Positions 35,601 to 48,562 of a stretch of DNA of 64,000 bases are shown piece after piece. The position numbers were made by a program, and so were the translations under genes. This DNA is from Trogon surrucura (Eukaryota > Chordata > Aves > Trogoniformes > Trogonidae): positions 171,892,412-171,956,411 of the forward strand of contig CM036617.1 in NCBI GenBank assembly GCA_020746105.1. The letters are read 5' to 3'. How positions within the stretch are numbered: position 1 is the stretch's first letter; the number at the start of each line of letters is the position of its first letter. Below the pieces are notes generated by a model that saw only the letters and a list, made by a program, of their open reading frames with translations, was not told the DNA's origin and did no database searches.

Positions 35601-36864
35601 CTTGTTTTTAGATCTTTTTAAAGCTTCAGCACACTGTTGTTGCTATATAATCAGTGAGTGACTCAGGCTGCAGACGCCTGTGTAACAGGTCCACAGCTTG
35701 TCCTAGAGGTCACGGGGTCAATCCCACTCTTGTTCCTATTTAGTGCCCGTCACATCACATGAGTAACTGGAGACTGTGTGTGCTTAGGCAGTGGGATCCC
35801 ATCCTCAAAATTAGATGCTTTGTTAGGAACGGTTTTTGTGCTGGGACAGGCTGAGGCTGGATGAATTTGCTCTGCAACCACTTACTGCTGTATGAATGGC
35901 CCTACTGATAAAGCTTTTGTGTTTATGTTCTTGCTAACTTCAAAGGACGCTATTGGCTATATGAATTCAGATCAGATTTCAGGAACTGCATTAAAATCCA
36001 GTAAGGGCCAGATGGCTTACTGTTTGAAGAACTTTCATGTTTAGCTTTTAAAAAGGAAAAAAAAAAAACCCTCAAAAAATCCCCACCTCAAAGTCATAAA
36101 CTAATAGCAACGTTAGAATGACATTTTTGTTTCAGTCATTGTTCTGTTTTTGTTTCCTACTCCCTTTTTAACTAAGTGGTAATTCATACTCCTGAAACTT
36201 GTCTCAGCCCTGAATTAAAATCCTTGAAGCATTCTGGTTTTTCTTCCTCTATGTCATATTTCCTCAGCATTGTCCTTGAGCAGTACTATTTGTGGTTCAG
36301 TGAGGACAGAGCTTTCCTCTACATGCTGGCAGAAAAAAAAAAACCAAAAACCCACACAACCACCCCTCCCCAACAAATCTTGCCTGGCAGTTTTACGTGG
36401 TAAGCTAAATGATCCAAGCTGAATAGACAATGATACATTGCTTTCTGCGAGCATAGGTCCCATGAGCAGGACTGACATCCCTACCAGCTCTATCACCAGC
36501 AGCCAGAGACTCCTTCATGTCTCTTGGCTGCCCTTCATCCCTTCCCTGCCACCTCTCAAGACTTCAAAAGCTCATGTTTATGAGCATGCAGGAGGACATA
36601 CCACACTTAGATTTTCACTTGCACAAAATCTTTATCAGGGTGCCTCTTCACTTGAGAACCTAATAAAATAAGTTTAGGTGGTTAAGAAATCTGGAACAGG
36701 CAGACAGTGGTTTGAGGAACTGAAAGGAATTAGTCACTTTGCTGCTCTGGCGAGGCAGTGATGTTGTGGTAAGAAATGTCAGGAGGGTACATTTTATAGA
36801 CATAGAGGTGTTTGGTATTTGAGGCTGGGAATTCTGTAGAAAAATCAAAATAAAATGGCATCTA

Positions 36865-37253
36865 ACAGGAGACAGGTGAGGTTGTTCATCCTGGAGAAGG
36901 CTCACGTGAAACCTCATTGCTACCTTTCAGTTCTTAAAGGGGGCTTATAAGTAAGATGGGGAAAATCTTTTTAGCAGGTTTTTTTTTGCAATAGGATAAG
37001 GGGTAATGGTTTTAAAGAGGCTAGATTCAGACAAGATATAAGATTTTTTTTATGATAAGAGTGGTGAAACACTGGAACAGTTGCCCAGACAGGTGATACA
37101 TGTCCCATTCCTGGAGACATTCAAGGTCAGATTGGATGGGGCTCTGAGCAACCTGATAGTTGAAGATGGCCCTCCTTACTGCAGGGGGTTTGAACTAGAT
37201 GACCTTTAAAGGTCCCTTCCAACTCAGAGCATTCTATGATACTATGATTCTAC
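36865..37253 (+). repeat. CR1 LINE 3' end, older copy
   Basis: A plus-strand CR1 3' end. It starts at 'ggtgaggttgttcatcctgg', passes the 'ggggtaatggttttaaa' and 'tggtgaaacactggaaca' blocks, and ends with 'gacctttaaaggtccc' and degenerate octamers. Indels break any frame. It belongs to an older subfamily than the copies near 13 and 20 kb. Confidence 0.92.
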
Positions 37254-37301
37254 AGAAACTTCAAAAGATTATAATAGAAATTACATTTACTTAAAGAATA
37301 T

Positions 37302-38351
37302 TCTTCTACAACATGGTCATCTGTTTAGAGGATGAGGGAAAAGCTGTGGACGTTGTCTATCTGGACTGTAGTAAAGCCTTTCACACCGTTTCCCACAGCA
37401 TTGTCCTGGAGTAACCGGATGCTCATGGCTTGGATGGACATGCATTTTGCTAGCTGAAAAAAAAACCTGGCTGGATGGCCAGACCAAAAGAGTAGTGGTA
37501 AATAGAGTTTAATCCAGCTGGTGGCTGGTCACAAGTGGTGTTCCTCAGGGCTCAGTTTTGGGGCCGGTCTTGCCTAATATCTTTATCAATGATCTGGATG
37601 AGGGGATGGAGTGCACCCTCAGTAAGTTTACAGATGACACCAAGATGGGTGGAAATGTTGATCTGTGTCAGGATAGGAGGGCTCTGCAGAGGGATCTGGG
37701 CAGGCTGGATCAATGGGCCAAGGGAAATTGTATGAGTTTCAGTAAGGTCAAATGCCAGATCCTGCACTCTGGCCACAACCACTCCCAGCAAGGCTACAGG
37801 CTTGGAGAAGAGTGGCTGGAACGTTGCTCAGCAGAGAGGTGCCTGGGGGTGTTCATGGACATGTGGCTGAACATGAGCCAGCAGTGTGCCCAGTGTTCCC
37901 AGAGAGTGTCCAGAGAAGGGCAACAAAGCTGGTGATGAGGAGTGTCTGAGAGAACTGGGGTTGTCTACCCCAGAGAAAAGGAGGCTGAGGGGAAACCTTA
38001 TTGCTCTCTACAACTACCTGAAAGGAGGTTGTAGAGGTGGGGGTTGAACTGTTCAGCCAAGTAACAGGTGATAGAACAAGACAAAATGGCTTCAAGTTGC
38101 ACCAAGGGAAGTTTAGATTGGATATTAGGAAGAATTTCTTTACTGAAAGGGTTATCAGGCACTGGAATGGTAGCCCAGGCAAGTGTTTGAGTCCTCATCC
38201 CTGGAGATATTTAAGAGTTGTGTAGACATAGTGGTCAGGGATATAGTTTAGTTGAAGACTTGTCAGTGTTAGGTCAATGATCGAACTAGATGATCTTAAA
38301 GGTCTTTCTCATTTTTCATTTTTCATTTCATCAGTTCTGTGTGATTCTGTG
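37302..38351 (+). pseudogene. CR1 LINE with broken reverse transcriptase and 3' end
   Basis: A plus-strand CR1 truncated in ORF2. Palm motifs are visible: 'VVYLDCSKAFHTV' (catalytic Asp region), '[10 protein letters not shown]' (spread over two frames near 37530-37560) and '[20 protein letters not shown]', where the usual FADD is FTDD. A premature stop follows 'SIVLE' near 37413, with frameshifts near 37450 and 37520. An internal deletion near 37891 joins the region after 'SQQCAQ' to 'RVSREGQQ', removing roughly 170 bp of the usual element. The 3' end continues past 'gatgatcttaaaggtct' into a simple CATTTTT-type stretch and one octamer at about 38351. It lies 48 bp downstream of another plus-strand CR1. 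Not functional. Confidence 0.9.
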
Positions 38352-40636
38352 AAAACTGTTTAATTTTAAATGACTTTATAGACAGTTATAGCTAGATTAT
38401 AGAGAATACACTGTTTAATTCTACATCTTGTTAAAAAAGCATTTTTTCAGATGGTCAAGGAAGCAAAAGGTGGAGATGTTAGAAAGATGGTCCTGTGATG
38501 ATTTCAGACTAGATGTAAGACTTTTGATTCTTTTACTGCTATTTAGCTACAGCTGGGTGAATAGTTCACAACAAGCAGTTGAGTAGATTCTGTTATTTTC
38601 TGCATATGGAATCAACCGTGAGAAGATGCCAACTTCCTTCACCACCCCCAAAACTCGTTTCTGAGATCTTTTTATCAGTTTCTATATACGTAAAATACAT
38701 GCTATGCTATAGAAATAAGGCCATTCTTCATACCATTGTTGTAATAATAAAGTTCAGCAACACCTATGAGATATACAGGTGTGACAGAGGGCCAGAAAGG
38801 TACTTTGCTGCTGCCAAATACACCTCATCTCATGTTAATTACCGGTTTCTCTCAACAGTTGGAATTACTAAGTCTTTTCCCTGGAGAAACTTGAGCAAAG
38901 CTACTTTATCTTTTGATGTACTTGGATCCGGCTGTATCTTCAGCTGGAAAAAACAAACAAACATTCCAAAGAATGTGTTCTGACTTGTGCATTTTAAAAT
39001 CAAAATCATATGCAAAGCTTTGGATAAAACATATTGGTTTTGCAACATGGTGTAATTTTGTTCACATTTGCACTTCAGAAGGCTATAATGGGGAAATCCT
39101 AACTCAACTCTTGATGAAGTTTCTAATAAATCAGATTCTTGAACATATCCTGCAGTGCTCAGTTACAAGAACTGACTCTGCACTGCTTGGACAGTCTGAT
39201 ATTTGTATTGCCACAAAATTGCAGACTCAGCAACATCCAGCCTGCTGCTGCCAACCACAAGTTTTGAACTACTGTAATGACCTTGCTCAACAAACACACT
39301 CGTTATTTTTGACACAGAGGCAATTTACCAACCAGTCTGTACACTCTTTGGTCGACATTCCCAGAAGTTATCATGTATTTGGAGGGTTGCTTAATGTATA
39401 GCTAGTAGTTATTTTTGAACTGAAATGAACATTCTGTAATGCTTCCTTTGACTTTTTTAACCCGTAAATAAATCATGGAAAATTACATCTGCTCCTTGCT
39501 GTGGGGTTAGAAACGTGATCTTTTTTTTGATGTTTATATGGGGCACTCTGATAGGAATCTCTTTAAGCTGTACCAAATCAAAACAGAGCTTGGCCCATAG
39601 TACATAGTCTTGTGATTTACAGGCTGAAACAAGTTTCAGTTCCAGCCTCCCTAGTAACTCAGGCTTTCAGATGGAAATACATTCTCTGTATCTCTGAAGT
39701 TGGGAGAATTTGTTAATCCGAGAACTTTCCCTGAGGTGATGTCTCCCTGAAAAAGAAATAAAAAAGAAGCAGGGAAGGGGAAGGTGGTATTGTACGCAGT
39801 TACATCAGTTAAATTCCCTAAACTTGTCAGATCCTCATCAATTTTTTAGTGTCTCCATCACGCATGCACTCCAGTCTGCTTGAATGAATAGCTATGCTGC
39901 TTTGCTGGCATGAACACACAGCATCCTGTAACTTTTAGAGTGAAGAGTTGATTATATGATATTAAAGAGAAAAATGCAGGTTTCATGTGTCAGATTATAA
40001 TGCCACAAGCACACACACACAAATTTGTTCCTGAATGTTGGTTGGAATATTCCTCTCAAACTTCGTAGTTGAATGAGCTGCCTTCCATGTGCCTTCCAGC
40101 TACTGAGAGCTCTTTGGGGTCCATAGGTATTTTATGCTGCTTTTTTTCATCCCTGACACTGTGTTGTAAAAGGTATTTTAACATTTCATTTTAAAACAAT
40201 CGGAGAAACACCATGTACCATATTTGTGAGGTACTTTAAGCCAATCAGTGCAAATCTTGCTGGAGTACTTGAGCATGTCTCCACGCCTGCTCACTAATTT
40301 GCTGGGGGTTACCGTCTCTGTGGCAGGGCTTAACCCAGCCGAGGGGTGCATCTCACTTAATCTCTGCAGTTCACAGACTGACCTTCTAACTTAAACCAGC
40401 TGTGTGAGCCTTACCGTATGTCTGCTTATGCCTGAGGACTCATTTAAGGATCCTGGCATATGTAGTATCACATATATAACATATTAAAAGCATTCTGCAG
40501 GCTTTAATCAGTGTCACAGTTCCATATACATATTAATTTCTACTAGTTTTGCTGCAGTCCCTATCTGATACATGCACAGACATGAACTTTGGTGTTGTCA
40601 GGCACTATTAAATGTTCACTGGTAGTCACTTTTCTT
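38352..40636. other. Non-coding sequence with one longer open frame
   Basis: Contains a 162-codon plus frame (38913-39401), overlapped by a 134-codon frame (38579-38983) in another register. I recognise no domain in either. An AATAAA lies at 39467-39472. Probably non-coding, but noted as a candidate in the findings. Otherwise AT-rich single-copy sequence. Confidence 0.45.
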
Positions 40637-41309
40637 TGTCCTAGTTTGAACCGGGTAACTACGTGTGGTGCGTTAACCTTGGTTGAATGCCAGGTGCCCA
40701 CCAGCCACTCCATCACTCCCCTTCTCAGCAGGACAGGAGGAATAGAAAATAAGTTGGAATGATGATCTCTAAGGTCCCTTCCAACTTAGGCCCTTCCATG
40801 ATTCTATGATTCTATGAAAACCTTGTGGGTCAAGATAAAGCGAGTTTAATAAAGCAAAAGCAAAGGCTGTGCACGGAAGCAAAGAAAACCAAAAGATTTA
40901 TTCTCTATTTCCAATCAGCAGGTAATGGCCAGCAACTTCCTGGGAAGCAGGGCTTCAGTACATGTAGTGGTTGTTCCAGAACATATATGTTGTAAAAATG
41001 AGTGCCTCCCCTTCTCCTCCTTTCTCTTGTTTTTTGTTGCTGAGCAGATGCCATATCGTATGGAATATCCCTTTGGCCAGTTTGGGGGAGCTGTCCTGCC
41101 TGTGTCCCCTCCCAAGACCTTGCCCAGCCCCAACCCGGGGTTGGGGAGAATGTTGGGGAGCCTGCTTTGATGCTGTGGAGAACCGCTCAGCAGCAGCCAA
41201 AACACTGGTGTGCTATCAGCACCTTTCTAGCTACCGATACAAAGCACAGCACAATGAGGGCTGCTAGGGGGAAAACTAACTCCATCTCAGTCAGACCCAA
41301 TACCCTGCA
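40637..41309 (-). mobile_element. Solo LTR of an avian endogenous retrovirus, second family
   Basis: The plus strand starts TGTCCTAGTTTGAACCGG and the element ends near CCCAATACCCTGCA. On the minus strand it therefore begins TG(CAGGG)TATTGGGTCTGAC and runs 3' through 'aaagggatattccat' and a polyadenylation region (AATAAA on the minus strand at 40897-40902, ATTAAA at 40845-40850). This layout is shared by common avian LTRs. No matching target duplication is visible (left flank ttctt, right flank ccagg), so one boundary may be off or the ends are decayed. It contains a CR1 tail at 40761-40817 and no internal retroviral genes. Frames of up to 98 codons inside are incidental. Confidence 0.75.
40761..40817 (+). 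repeat. CR1 3'-tail insertion inside the LTR (57 bp)
   Basis: A minimal CR1 tail: 'gatgatctctaaggtccc', a short spacer and two ATTCTATG octamers. It interrupts the LTR sequence between its terminal block and its polyadenylation region, so it is younger than the LTR. Very short, but all diagnostic 3' elements are present. Confidence 0.85.
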
Positions 41310-44300
41310 CCAGGAGCAAATTTATCAGATTACCGTGCCTGCTGCTTTATCAGAGCTCTTCTCGCAGTATCTGTGTGTTCTTGCTGTTGCCAGTACACCG
41401 TTCATAAATATTTCCTTTCAAAGTGTACCTTAGCCTTCCTGAGGTACAGTTTAGGGGCTTAAGCATGTATAAACTAAACACACTGAGTGCCAAACATCAG
41501 CCAGCTCAGCTATAGAACTAGTCAAAGGGAGACAGATAATTTTTTATTGTGAGAAAGGGATATTTACAGCTCCTTTCACCTCAGATAAAAATTCTGCAAT
41601 GCTTTTGTGCCCAGTTTTGAAAATAACTGCTTACCTTTTGAACAATGTATTTGTCTGGGAATACTCAACTCCGTGGGCAGCTGTTTGTCCTAGATACAAG
41701 CACCTGAAAACAAGAGGTTGCAACAGAAAGCAGGTCTGCAGCCACACAGTGGTTTGTGTTTTTTTTTCTACTCAGATTATGATTACCATGATATCCATCT
41801 GGTGTAGAAACACACAGTGCCATGTTCACAGGTGAGCTTAAAATAGGACAGGTCGTACCTTTTCTGTCTCCCTAAACACCCCAAAGTGAGCCGTAGCACC
41901 CCGGGCTTGCGGCTGCTGTGAGCAGACCGACCATGACTGAAGCAAGCATGCGTGCCAGTTCACCGCAGCTGAAGGCCTGACATCCCCAAATTGTGAGATT
42001 TCTCTGTGTTGTCATGTGTTTATCAGCCTACAGCTGAGCCTTTCTTTTGATCAGGCAGCAGAAGAAGGTGGTAGGGTAACTGAAGGCAATGCCATCAGAG
42101 CCAGTGACTTGTCTTCGGAGAAGGTGATCCTAGCTGGGGGATGTGTCTGGTTTCTGGTCTTTGTACACACTAAGTGCTGTAAACGGAGGAGAGGGAAGGA
42201 CTGAGTCTGGACAGTATCTCTGGGCCGCTGGGCAGTATTTTTACTCAGAGGATGATTCTTGTAGGAGTTCCTGTAGGCCTGTTGAGCATCAAGGGGATTT
42301 GAGGTATCGAAATGAGTTGAATCTCAGTTCCAGCCATATTTCTTAAGTTTCACGGTTAATCAGAATCTATCAAAATTAAAAGAATAGGAAACTGCAAGAA
42401 ACGTGCAGTGCAAGCAAACAAGAAACAAAGAACAGCCATGCTTATTGCAAAGTGAGAACTGCATTGCTTTAATGACTTTTCACTGGAAATCTGCAGCCTT
42501 ACAAGTGGCTCTGCAAACTGTGAATATTGCCCAAATGGAATGCTTGGCTGTTACAAGAAAACACATAAAGAGTTGAGCACATAGAAGACCTGCCTCCCAT
42601 CATTAAATAACACAGCTGGCTTATGTTCACACTAATGCTTTCCTGTGGAATTTTCTCTCTGCATCACTTGAAGCCTTCACCATCCTGTGTTGCCCTTTTC
42701 CATTTTGTACTTGCTCTGTGTTTTCGGTGGAACTGAACTTACTGTGCCTGCTCTGTTTTGGTTATGTCTAGAGGTGGGCACAACTGGTTTTGGATTCACC
42801 ACATTTTAAATTAAATATTCCTCTGTCCTCCGTGCAAACCCCAACCCCTTCCGACCATGGAAAATGTTTTAACATTTTTTTTTCCCCTATGTTTTTGCGC
42901 TTTCACCCACTGCTCTACTTCCTGCTTTCAGCCAAAACATCGAGGGGAAAACATCAAAAGGAGAGGGCAAATGCAAAGCAGTCATTTCATAAAAGGGGCC
43001 AATAGACATGAAAAGCAGAACCTTCACTGGCTTCCCACATATGCACTTGACCTTGAAATGTTGAATGTTTCTTTCTTATTTCAAAGGCTGGATTTCTTTA
43101 TTTTTCTTCCTTTTCCGCAGTAAAAAACAACTTCATCTGGACTCTTTGCTGAAAAGTCAAAAGTGTAATCAGTATCCTAAACATTGCATAACTCTGTAGA
43201 TCATCACAGCAACTGTTGTCACAAATAAGTTCAGTTAAAGAAAGAGGATTCCAAGAGAAATCCCCTCCACTGTAAAACTGGGAACAAAGCCTTTACAAAC
43301 TGTGCTGCAAGCTTGCATTAACAAGCCAGGGTAATGAGCAATCTTATTTGCAAGAATGCTACGCAGTCACACTTGACATCTTCAGTGCGTCATACATCAA
43401 TGTGTAAATGTTCGTCAGGAACTAGTAAAGTCCAAGAACAATCACACAGTGTCCAGGAAAATTACTCCTAATTCCTAATGGGTCTCAATGACAGAGCCCG
43501 GGAGTTTTGTAGCGCAGAACCCTGCATTTTAGTAAATATTTCTTGTTCATTTTTGGGAACCATGACCAGTCGTACTTTTTCTAAAGATCCACCTATCAAC
43601 CAGCCACAGATATAAAATTCCTATCTGCCATCAAGTAGTCAGCAAGCTATGCAATATTTTCTTTTTTTGTTTCCTTTCAGTAGCTGACAAAGTTAGTGAT
43701 GGAAATGTTTATTACCAATATAGCAGAGTACATCTTTGTCAACATTACTGTAACTTCAGGAGCTACTCATTTGAGATCTGTTCCTGGGATGCACTTGATC
43801 TGTATCTTTACTCTCTTTCCCTACACATTGCATTTTTATGCTGAATATTCATTGTTCAACTGGTAGGACAAAGAGACAAGAACTAAGTCAGTTTCTGGTG
43901 ACACTGAAAACATCCCTTCTGCAGTGCTTTCCAATAGTTCCTTCTGAAGCTTTTAAATAACTTCTCAATAGCTTTCAGTAGTTCCTTCCAAAGGACAAAT
44001 ATGCTACTCTCGGCATCTGCTGAATATAAAAATTGTAAGAACAATTTTCTGCTGAAAGGCTCTCACTTGTGTGAGAATGATTCATGTTTGTGATGTCTTA
44101 AATTAAGATACCAGTCTTACAAACAAAAGCCAAGTTTCTTTTCATGTACTTTACAAATTACTTACCACTGTTTTGCTATATTGTATATGCATAGAAAAAG
44201 AGCTCACTTCATTTTGTAGGTATTATATTGACATGTTGAGTAGATAAACATTCCCACTAATCTGAGTAGGATCCTATCTTTAGAAGATTCATAGTTGCCA

Positions 44301-47300
44301 TATCAATCATAAATAAATCTTGTGGGTATCCTGGAAGGTGGATGTTTCTACTGTTTTCTTAGAGTTTTTCTCAGAAATATTTTATTCCAGGCTAAGTAGA
44401 CTACCTTCTTGCCGGCTTAAAAGGAATTTTAAATATATGTTTTATACTTCACTCTGTGTGTAAACTGAGCCTTTATATGGGAGATCTCACTAACATATAG
44501 TAATCCCTGTTGACTACACAGCTGTCAGCAGCCAGTAGAGAATTTTGTTTGAGTTTTCTACTAATTTTGATTCCACTGCTTTTCATGGTAAATAAGCAAA
44601 GCCAAATGCTTCTGAAAAAAACGACAGGTCAAAGTGGGGATGAATAGGTCACATTCATAATGTGGTGTCTGCACTTTCCATTAAATAGATTTGTGCTATC
44701 TATAAATCTGCTATCCATTTTTTCTAAAAAAAAATCAAACCAAACCCAAAGTTTCTGCTCTCTGTCTATTGACTTAAGTTCAAAGCTGTTTTCCACTTGA
44801 TACAGCACAGGAATTGGAGCAGAGGTCCTTCATTTAATAACTGAGTGCCCCAAGCACTGTTAAATGTAATCCTTCTCTCACTCTTATGATCAGTAAACAT
44901 TTAATGCACCCATACAACGAGCAGTGACTCTAGGAGGAAAGAGGAAGAACAGCACACGTGATGGCTTGATTCTTAAGACAGTATTCCAGTAGAAAAAATA
45001 CAGGTTAAAATCCTCTCTAACAGAGGAGAGAATGGAATATAAGTGTTTTGCCAGATATGCGGAAATATTCTATTCCTCAACCATGTAGCTCTAGCCCAGA
45101 TTTATATCTAATCCAAAATGCTGAGATTGGTTCTAGCTTCATACCTTACACTAAAATTTAAATCTCTGGATGATTTACTCATTGCGTGTTTTCTCAGAAA
45201 TTAACCACAGTGATTTGCTGAGAATGGAAGGGTTTAATTTCTGTGTCTGTTTTTTTGCCAGTTTTAAAGGATGGGATTCAACTCAGGTTCAAAACTAAAT
45301 TTGCTGTCTACAGGTAAGTGTATGCATGCATTGCAGGTGTATAGGCTCCATCTACAGCCAGTATAAATTGGCTCAATGCAGACAGAAGAGCCTAGAAAGA
45401 GATTCTTTCCAGCACAAGATAGGCCTAAGGCTTAATTTGGATGCTGACCATAGTTTTGGAGATGTAGTAGGGAAACCTTCAGCTGCTGACCTATAAAGAC
45501 ATGGGTTTCACACAGCTGAACTGAGCTCCCCTGCCTTGTTATCTGAGTAGCTATTTAACTTTACTGGCTGTTTTCTACAGACTTGATCAAGTTGCCTGCA
45601 CATAGAAGAATGTAATACATTGGAGGCACCCTGGGATAACCTACTGGGGTTTCAGAACGAGATGGGTGTCCTACAGGCTCTGTGCCACATCTGCCAGCCT
45701 GTCTGGATGTCTTGGATGTCCTAGGACACGTGTGAGCAACAGAAATGAGCACCTGCCTTGACTATTGTGATGCTCCCTTGCTTAGAGGATTAGCAGATAT
45801 CTGCAGACTTAAATATTGAGGTCTAAATGTCCGACTGTACTTTCTGAGACCTATCTCATTACATTTGAAGTAATCCATTTTGATAAAGACCAGACTCATT
45901 AGTTAGGCCAAGTTCTCAGCTGCCTTGTGTCATTGATATACAGAATAGGGGGAGTTTGCTGTTGAATGTGGCTGAAACTGCACATAGTGCCTGTGTGCAA
46001 GAGAATAGCAGGGGATTGAACGCAGACTCCCTGTATGGCTGGGGTGCTTTCTTCATTTACCATGTTCCTTCCTCTTTGCTGAAGAAGAACTTTGCTGGAC
46101 TTGCAGTTTTCATTCGTGCTGGACAAATCAGCCTAGCACTTTGCATCATAAACAAGAGGTCTGCCATCCTTGAACGTAACTGAGTGCCAAAGACAGATCT
46201 TATTTATCCTCCTTAAAACAAACTTAAGTACAGTGCCTTGGCTTTATTTTGTTCTATTTAAGCTTGTAAAATGTCTTTGTATGGATTTCTCAGTGGCATT
46301 TGAAAGCAGAATTGTGTAGATATATTTCTGCATCAAAAATTTAAGGGATGAGACAAAGAATCTCTTTAATTTTTGAATATGCTATAAGATCATGTGTGTT
46401 TAAGAGTATGCAGATTTATGCTTTACAGTAGCCTTTAAAAGAAGATATTACTTACCAGTCTTATTTGTCCACTGGACTCCACTGCTATATATAGGAAAAT
46501 GGTGGAGGGGTAAAACTAGATTCCCTTATCCAAATTCTGTCTGCTAAGCCCATTTTATCATGTTTCTTCCTCTGCACAGAGAAATATTTTGTTTATTTCC
46601 TTTTTAAATTCTTCTGGCCAATGAAATTGCTTTTATATATACGTATGTTAGGAATATTTTACAATACATTATCTTCTGCTGTCAAACTGTGCATACTTCC
46701 AAAGTAATGATACTATGCTAAGATGAACACCATGATGAAAGATTTTAAATAGGCAGCTACACATAGAACTGCCTGCTTTAGAAAAAGACAGAATAAAAAA
46801 GGAAGCAAAGTGTTAATGGGTTTAGGTTGTGTTCTGAAGTCAGACGTTAATTTAGTAGGACAACTGTACCTGAGTTTGTGAAATAAACAAAACTGATAAT
46901 AAATTATTAGAAATTGTTCTATTTTGTACTGTAAAAACTTAGTTGAATTAGCTTTTCATTATTAAAAAACCACCATGTTCATGAGTTTTTGTTAGAGAGC
47001 TTTAAAAAACATTTTCAAAAATCCTTTCCAAAATATGCAAAAAGTTTTGTTTTGTCTTACTTATTCCTAATTTCTAAAAAAGGTATAGCTCTTCTTATAA
47101 GTAGCATTCTGTTGCTAAGAAGGTTTTGCAGTTGTTTTTTTTTCCCCTCATTTTTCTCACCTAATGAGTAATTAATTAATTCTTCTGCAGAAGTCAGGGA
47201 ATTATTTTCCTGGAGCTAGAGCTATTTACCTTAGCATAGGCTAAGAGTTTGTTTGTGAGGAAGCAGACCAAGAAAGTAGAGAAATGAGCTATATTCCATG

Positions 47301-47922
47301 CTGTACGTGATGCCAAGCTGTCCTTTGACACTCACTCAATCCACATCATACTACTGTGTCTTAACAATCCACTACCTTTTTAGATCACATCTACTCCTTC
47401 AAAATCTTATATTTTTTTTTTATGATTCATTTCAAGCTCTGGTTGCTAGCCCCTGCACAGATTTTGAATCATTGTATCATTATATGTCATTTCCCTTTCC
47501 CCTTCTGCTCTTGGCTGTGTCCTTCCTGGGTCTCCTTGCTATTTCACACTGAAGATGCAAATAACAGTCCTATTATGCCTGGGCTTAGAATAAGTAACCC
47601 CTGTGTCCGAAATTTCAGATGCAGCTTGTCTGAAGGGCAAATGCGTACATTCATATACCTTCTGCTTCATTCACTGTCGAGTCCATTTATTCAGTTCGGT
47701 CTATTATATTTAAACTAAAGACACATATGTTCAAGCACCAGTGCTGTTCTGACGTGTTATTTGCAAGCTCTGGAGCAACTTCCCAGACTTCCCTGGATTG
47801 ATGTGCATGCTGCCTTGGCTGAGGTGTGTCCTTTGTCTTGGCTATGTCACTTTCTAGTGTTGTGTCACATCTGCCAGCAATGAGACAGGTCTGCCAGCAG
47901 GTGGGCAATAAGAGGCATCTGC
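41310..47922. other. Non-coding sequence, no gene recognised
   Basis: About 6.6 kb of AT-rich sequence with frames under 90 codons and no recognisable exon. An A/C-rich tract lies at 44726-44750. No LINE or LTR was recognised. Confidence 0.55.
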
Positions 47923-47962
47923 CTATAGAATCATAGAGTCATAAAGGTCGGAAAAGACCTCT
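47923..47962 (-). repeat. CR1 LINE 3'-tail fragment
   Basis: On the minus strand this is 'gaggtcttttccgacct' followed by degenerate octamers: the terminal 40 bp of a CR1. No body is recognisable beyond it. Confidence 0.75.
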
Positions 47963-48562
47963 TTATGTTACTCTGTTTGTGTAAGCTGACTGGCTTATAA
48001 CTAACAGCTGGCAAACTGCTTCAAGTAAGAGGCTACGATGAACATTCTTTGCTTCCCTATTCTCATACCCTGGGGCAGTCCACACAGAGAGCAGCACTAG
48101 TTTCCCTAAAGTCTCAACATGGAGCTGGGAAGTATTGCTGGTACTGAGGAGGAGCGGATCATCACTGTTGGTTGTCTAGCTGGTGTCATTCACATCCCTA
48201 TTACTTCATCATAGGAATGATACAACCTTTGCCATTGTATATACAATGCCCAGAGCAAATAAACTAGTTGTAAGATTTTTACTGGTCTCACTCTGCTTGC
48301 TGCTCTTCCCTTGCATGATCTCTTTATCACTTGCTAAGTGCAATCAGTCTGTGCTCAGTGTTGTAAATGGGTGTGATACAAGAGCTGAGGCAGCAGTTCT
48401 ACCAGGAAGCCCCAGAGCTTGTTCTTTCCTTTAATCTATGAGTCAGTGCACTGGAGATTAAGGCCGAACAAGGCAGTAGGGAGACTTTTCAGCCGTGTTT
48501 TCCCCTCTGCTCCTTATGGCCATTGTCATGTTAACTGTTATTCCCCTCTTGTTGATGGGAAC
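47963..48562. other. Non-coding sequence between CR1 remnants
   Basis: 600 bp with one 83-codon frame (48183-48434) that has a hydrophobic middle but no recognised family. Nothing else seen. Confidence 0.45.

Larger units (their letters stand above)
20774..36864. other. Long non-coding stretch, no gene recognised
   Basis: About 16 kb of AT-rich sequence. The longest frames (119 codons at 23737-24096 minus, 124 codons at 24433-24807 plus, 116 codons at 32184-32534 plus) have no recognisable domain or exon pattern and are accompanied by overlapping frames on the other strand. Contains the tandem repeats listed separately, a T run at about 24790-24806 and A/C-rich tracts near 33791 and 36333. 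No CR1 or LTR was recognised inside. Probably intergenic or intronic. Confidence 0.55.

Noticed and set aside
35690..35740. tRNA-like B-box phrase 'ggtcacggggtcaatccc'
   Set aside because: It resembles a T-arm/B box, but I could not find a matching A box, acceptor stem or anticodon arm at proper spacing. It may be a decayed SINE or chance.
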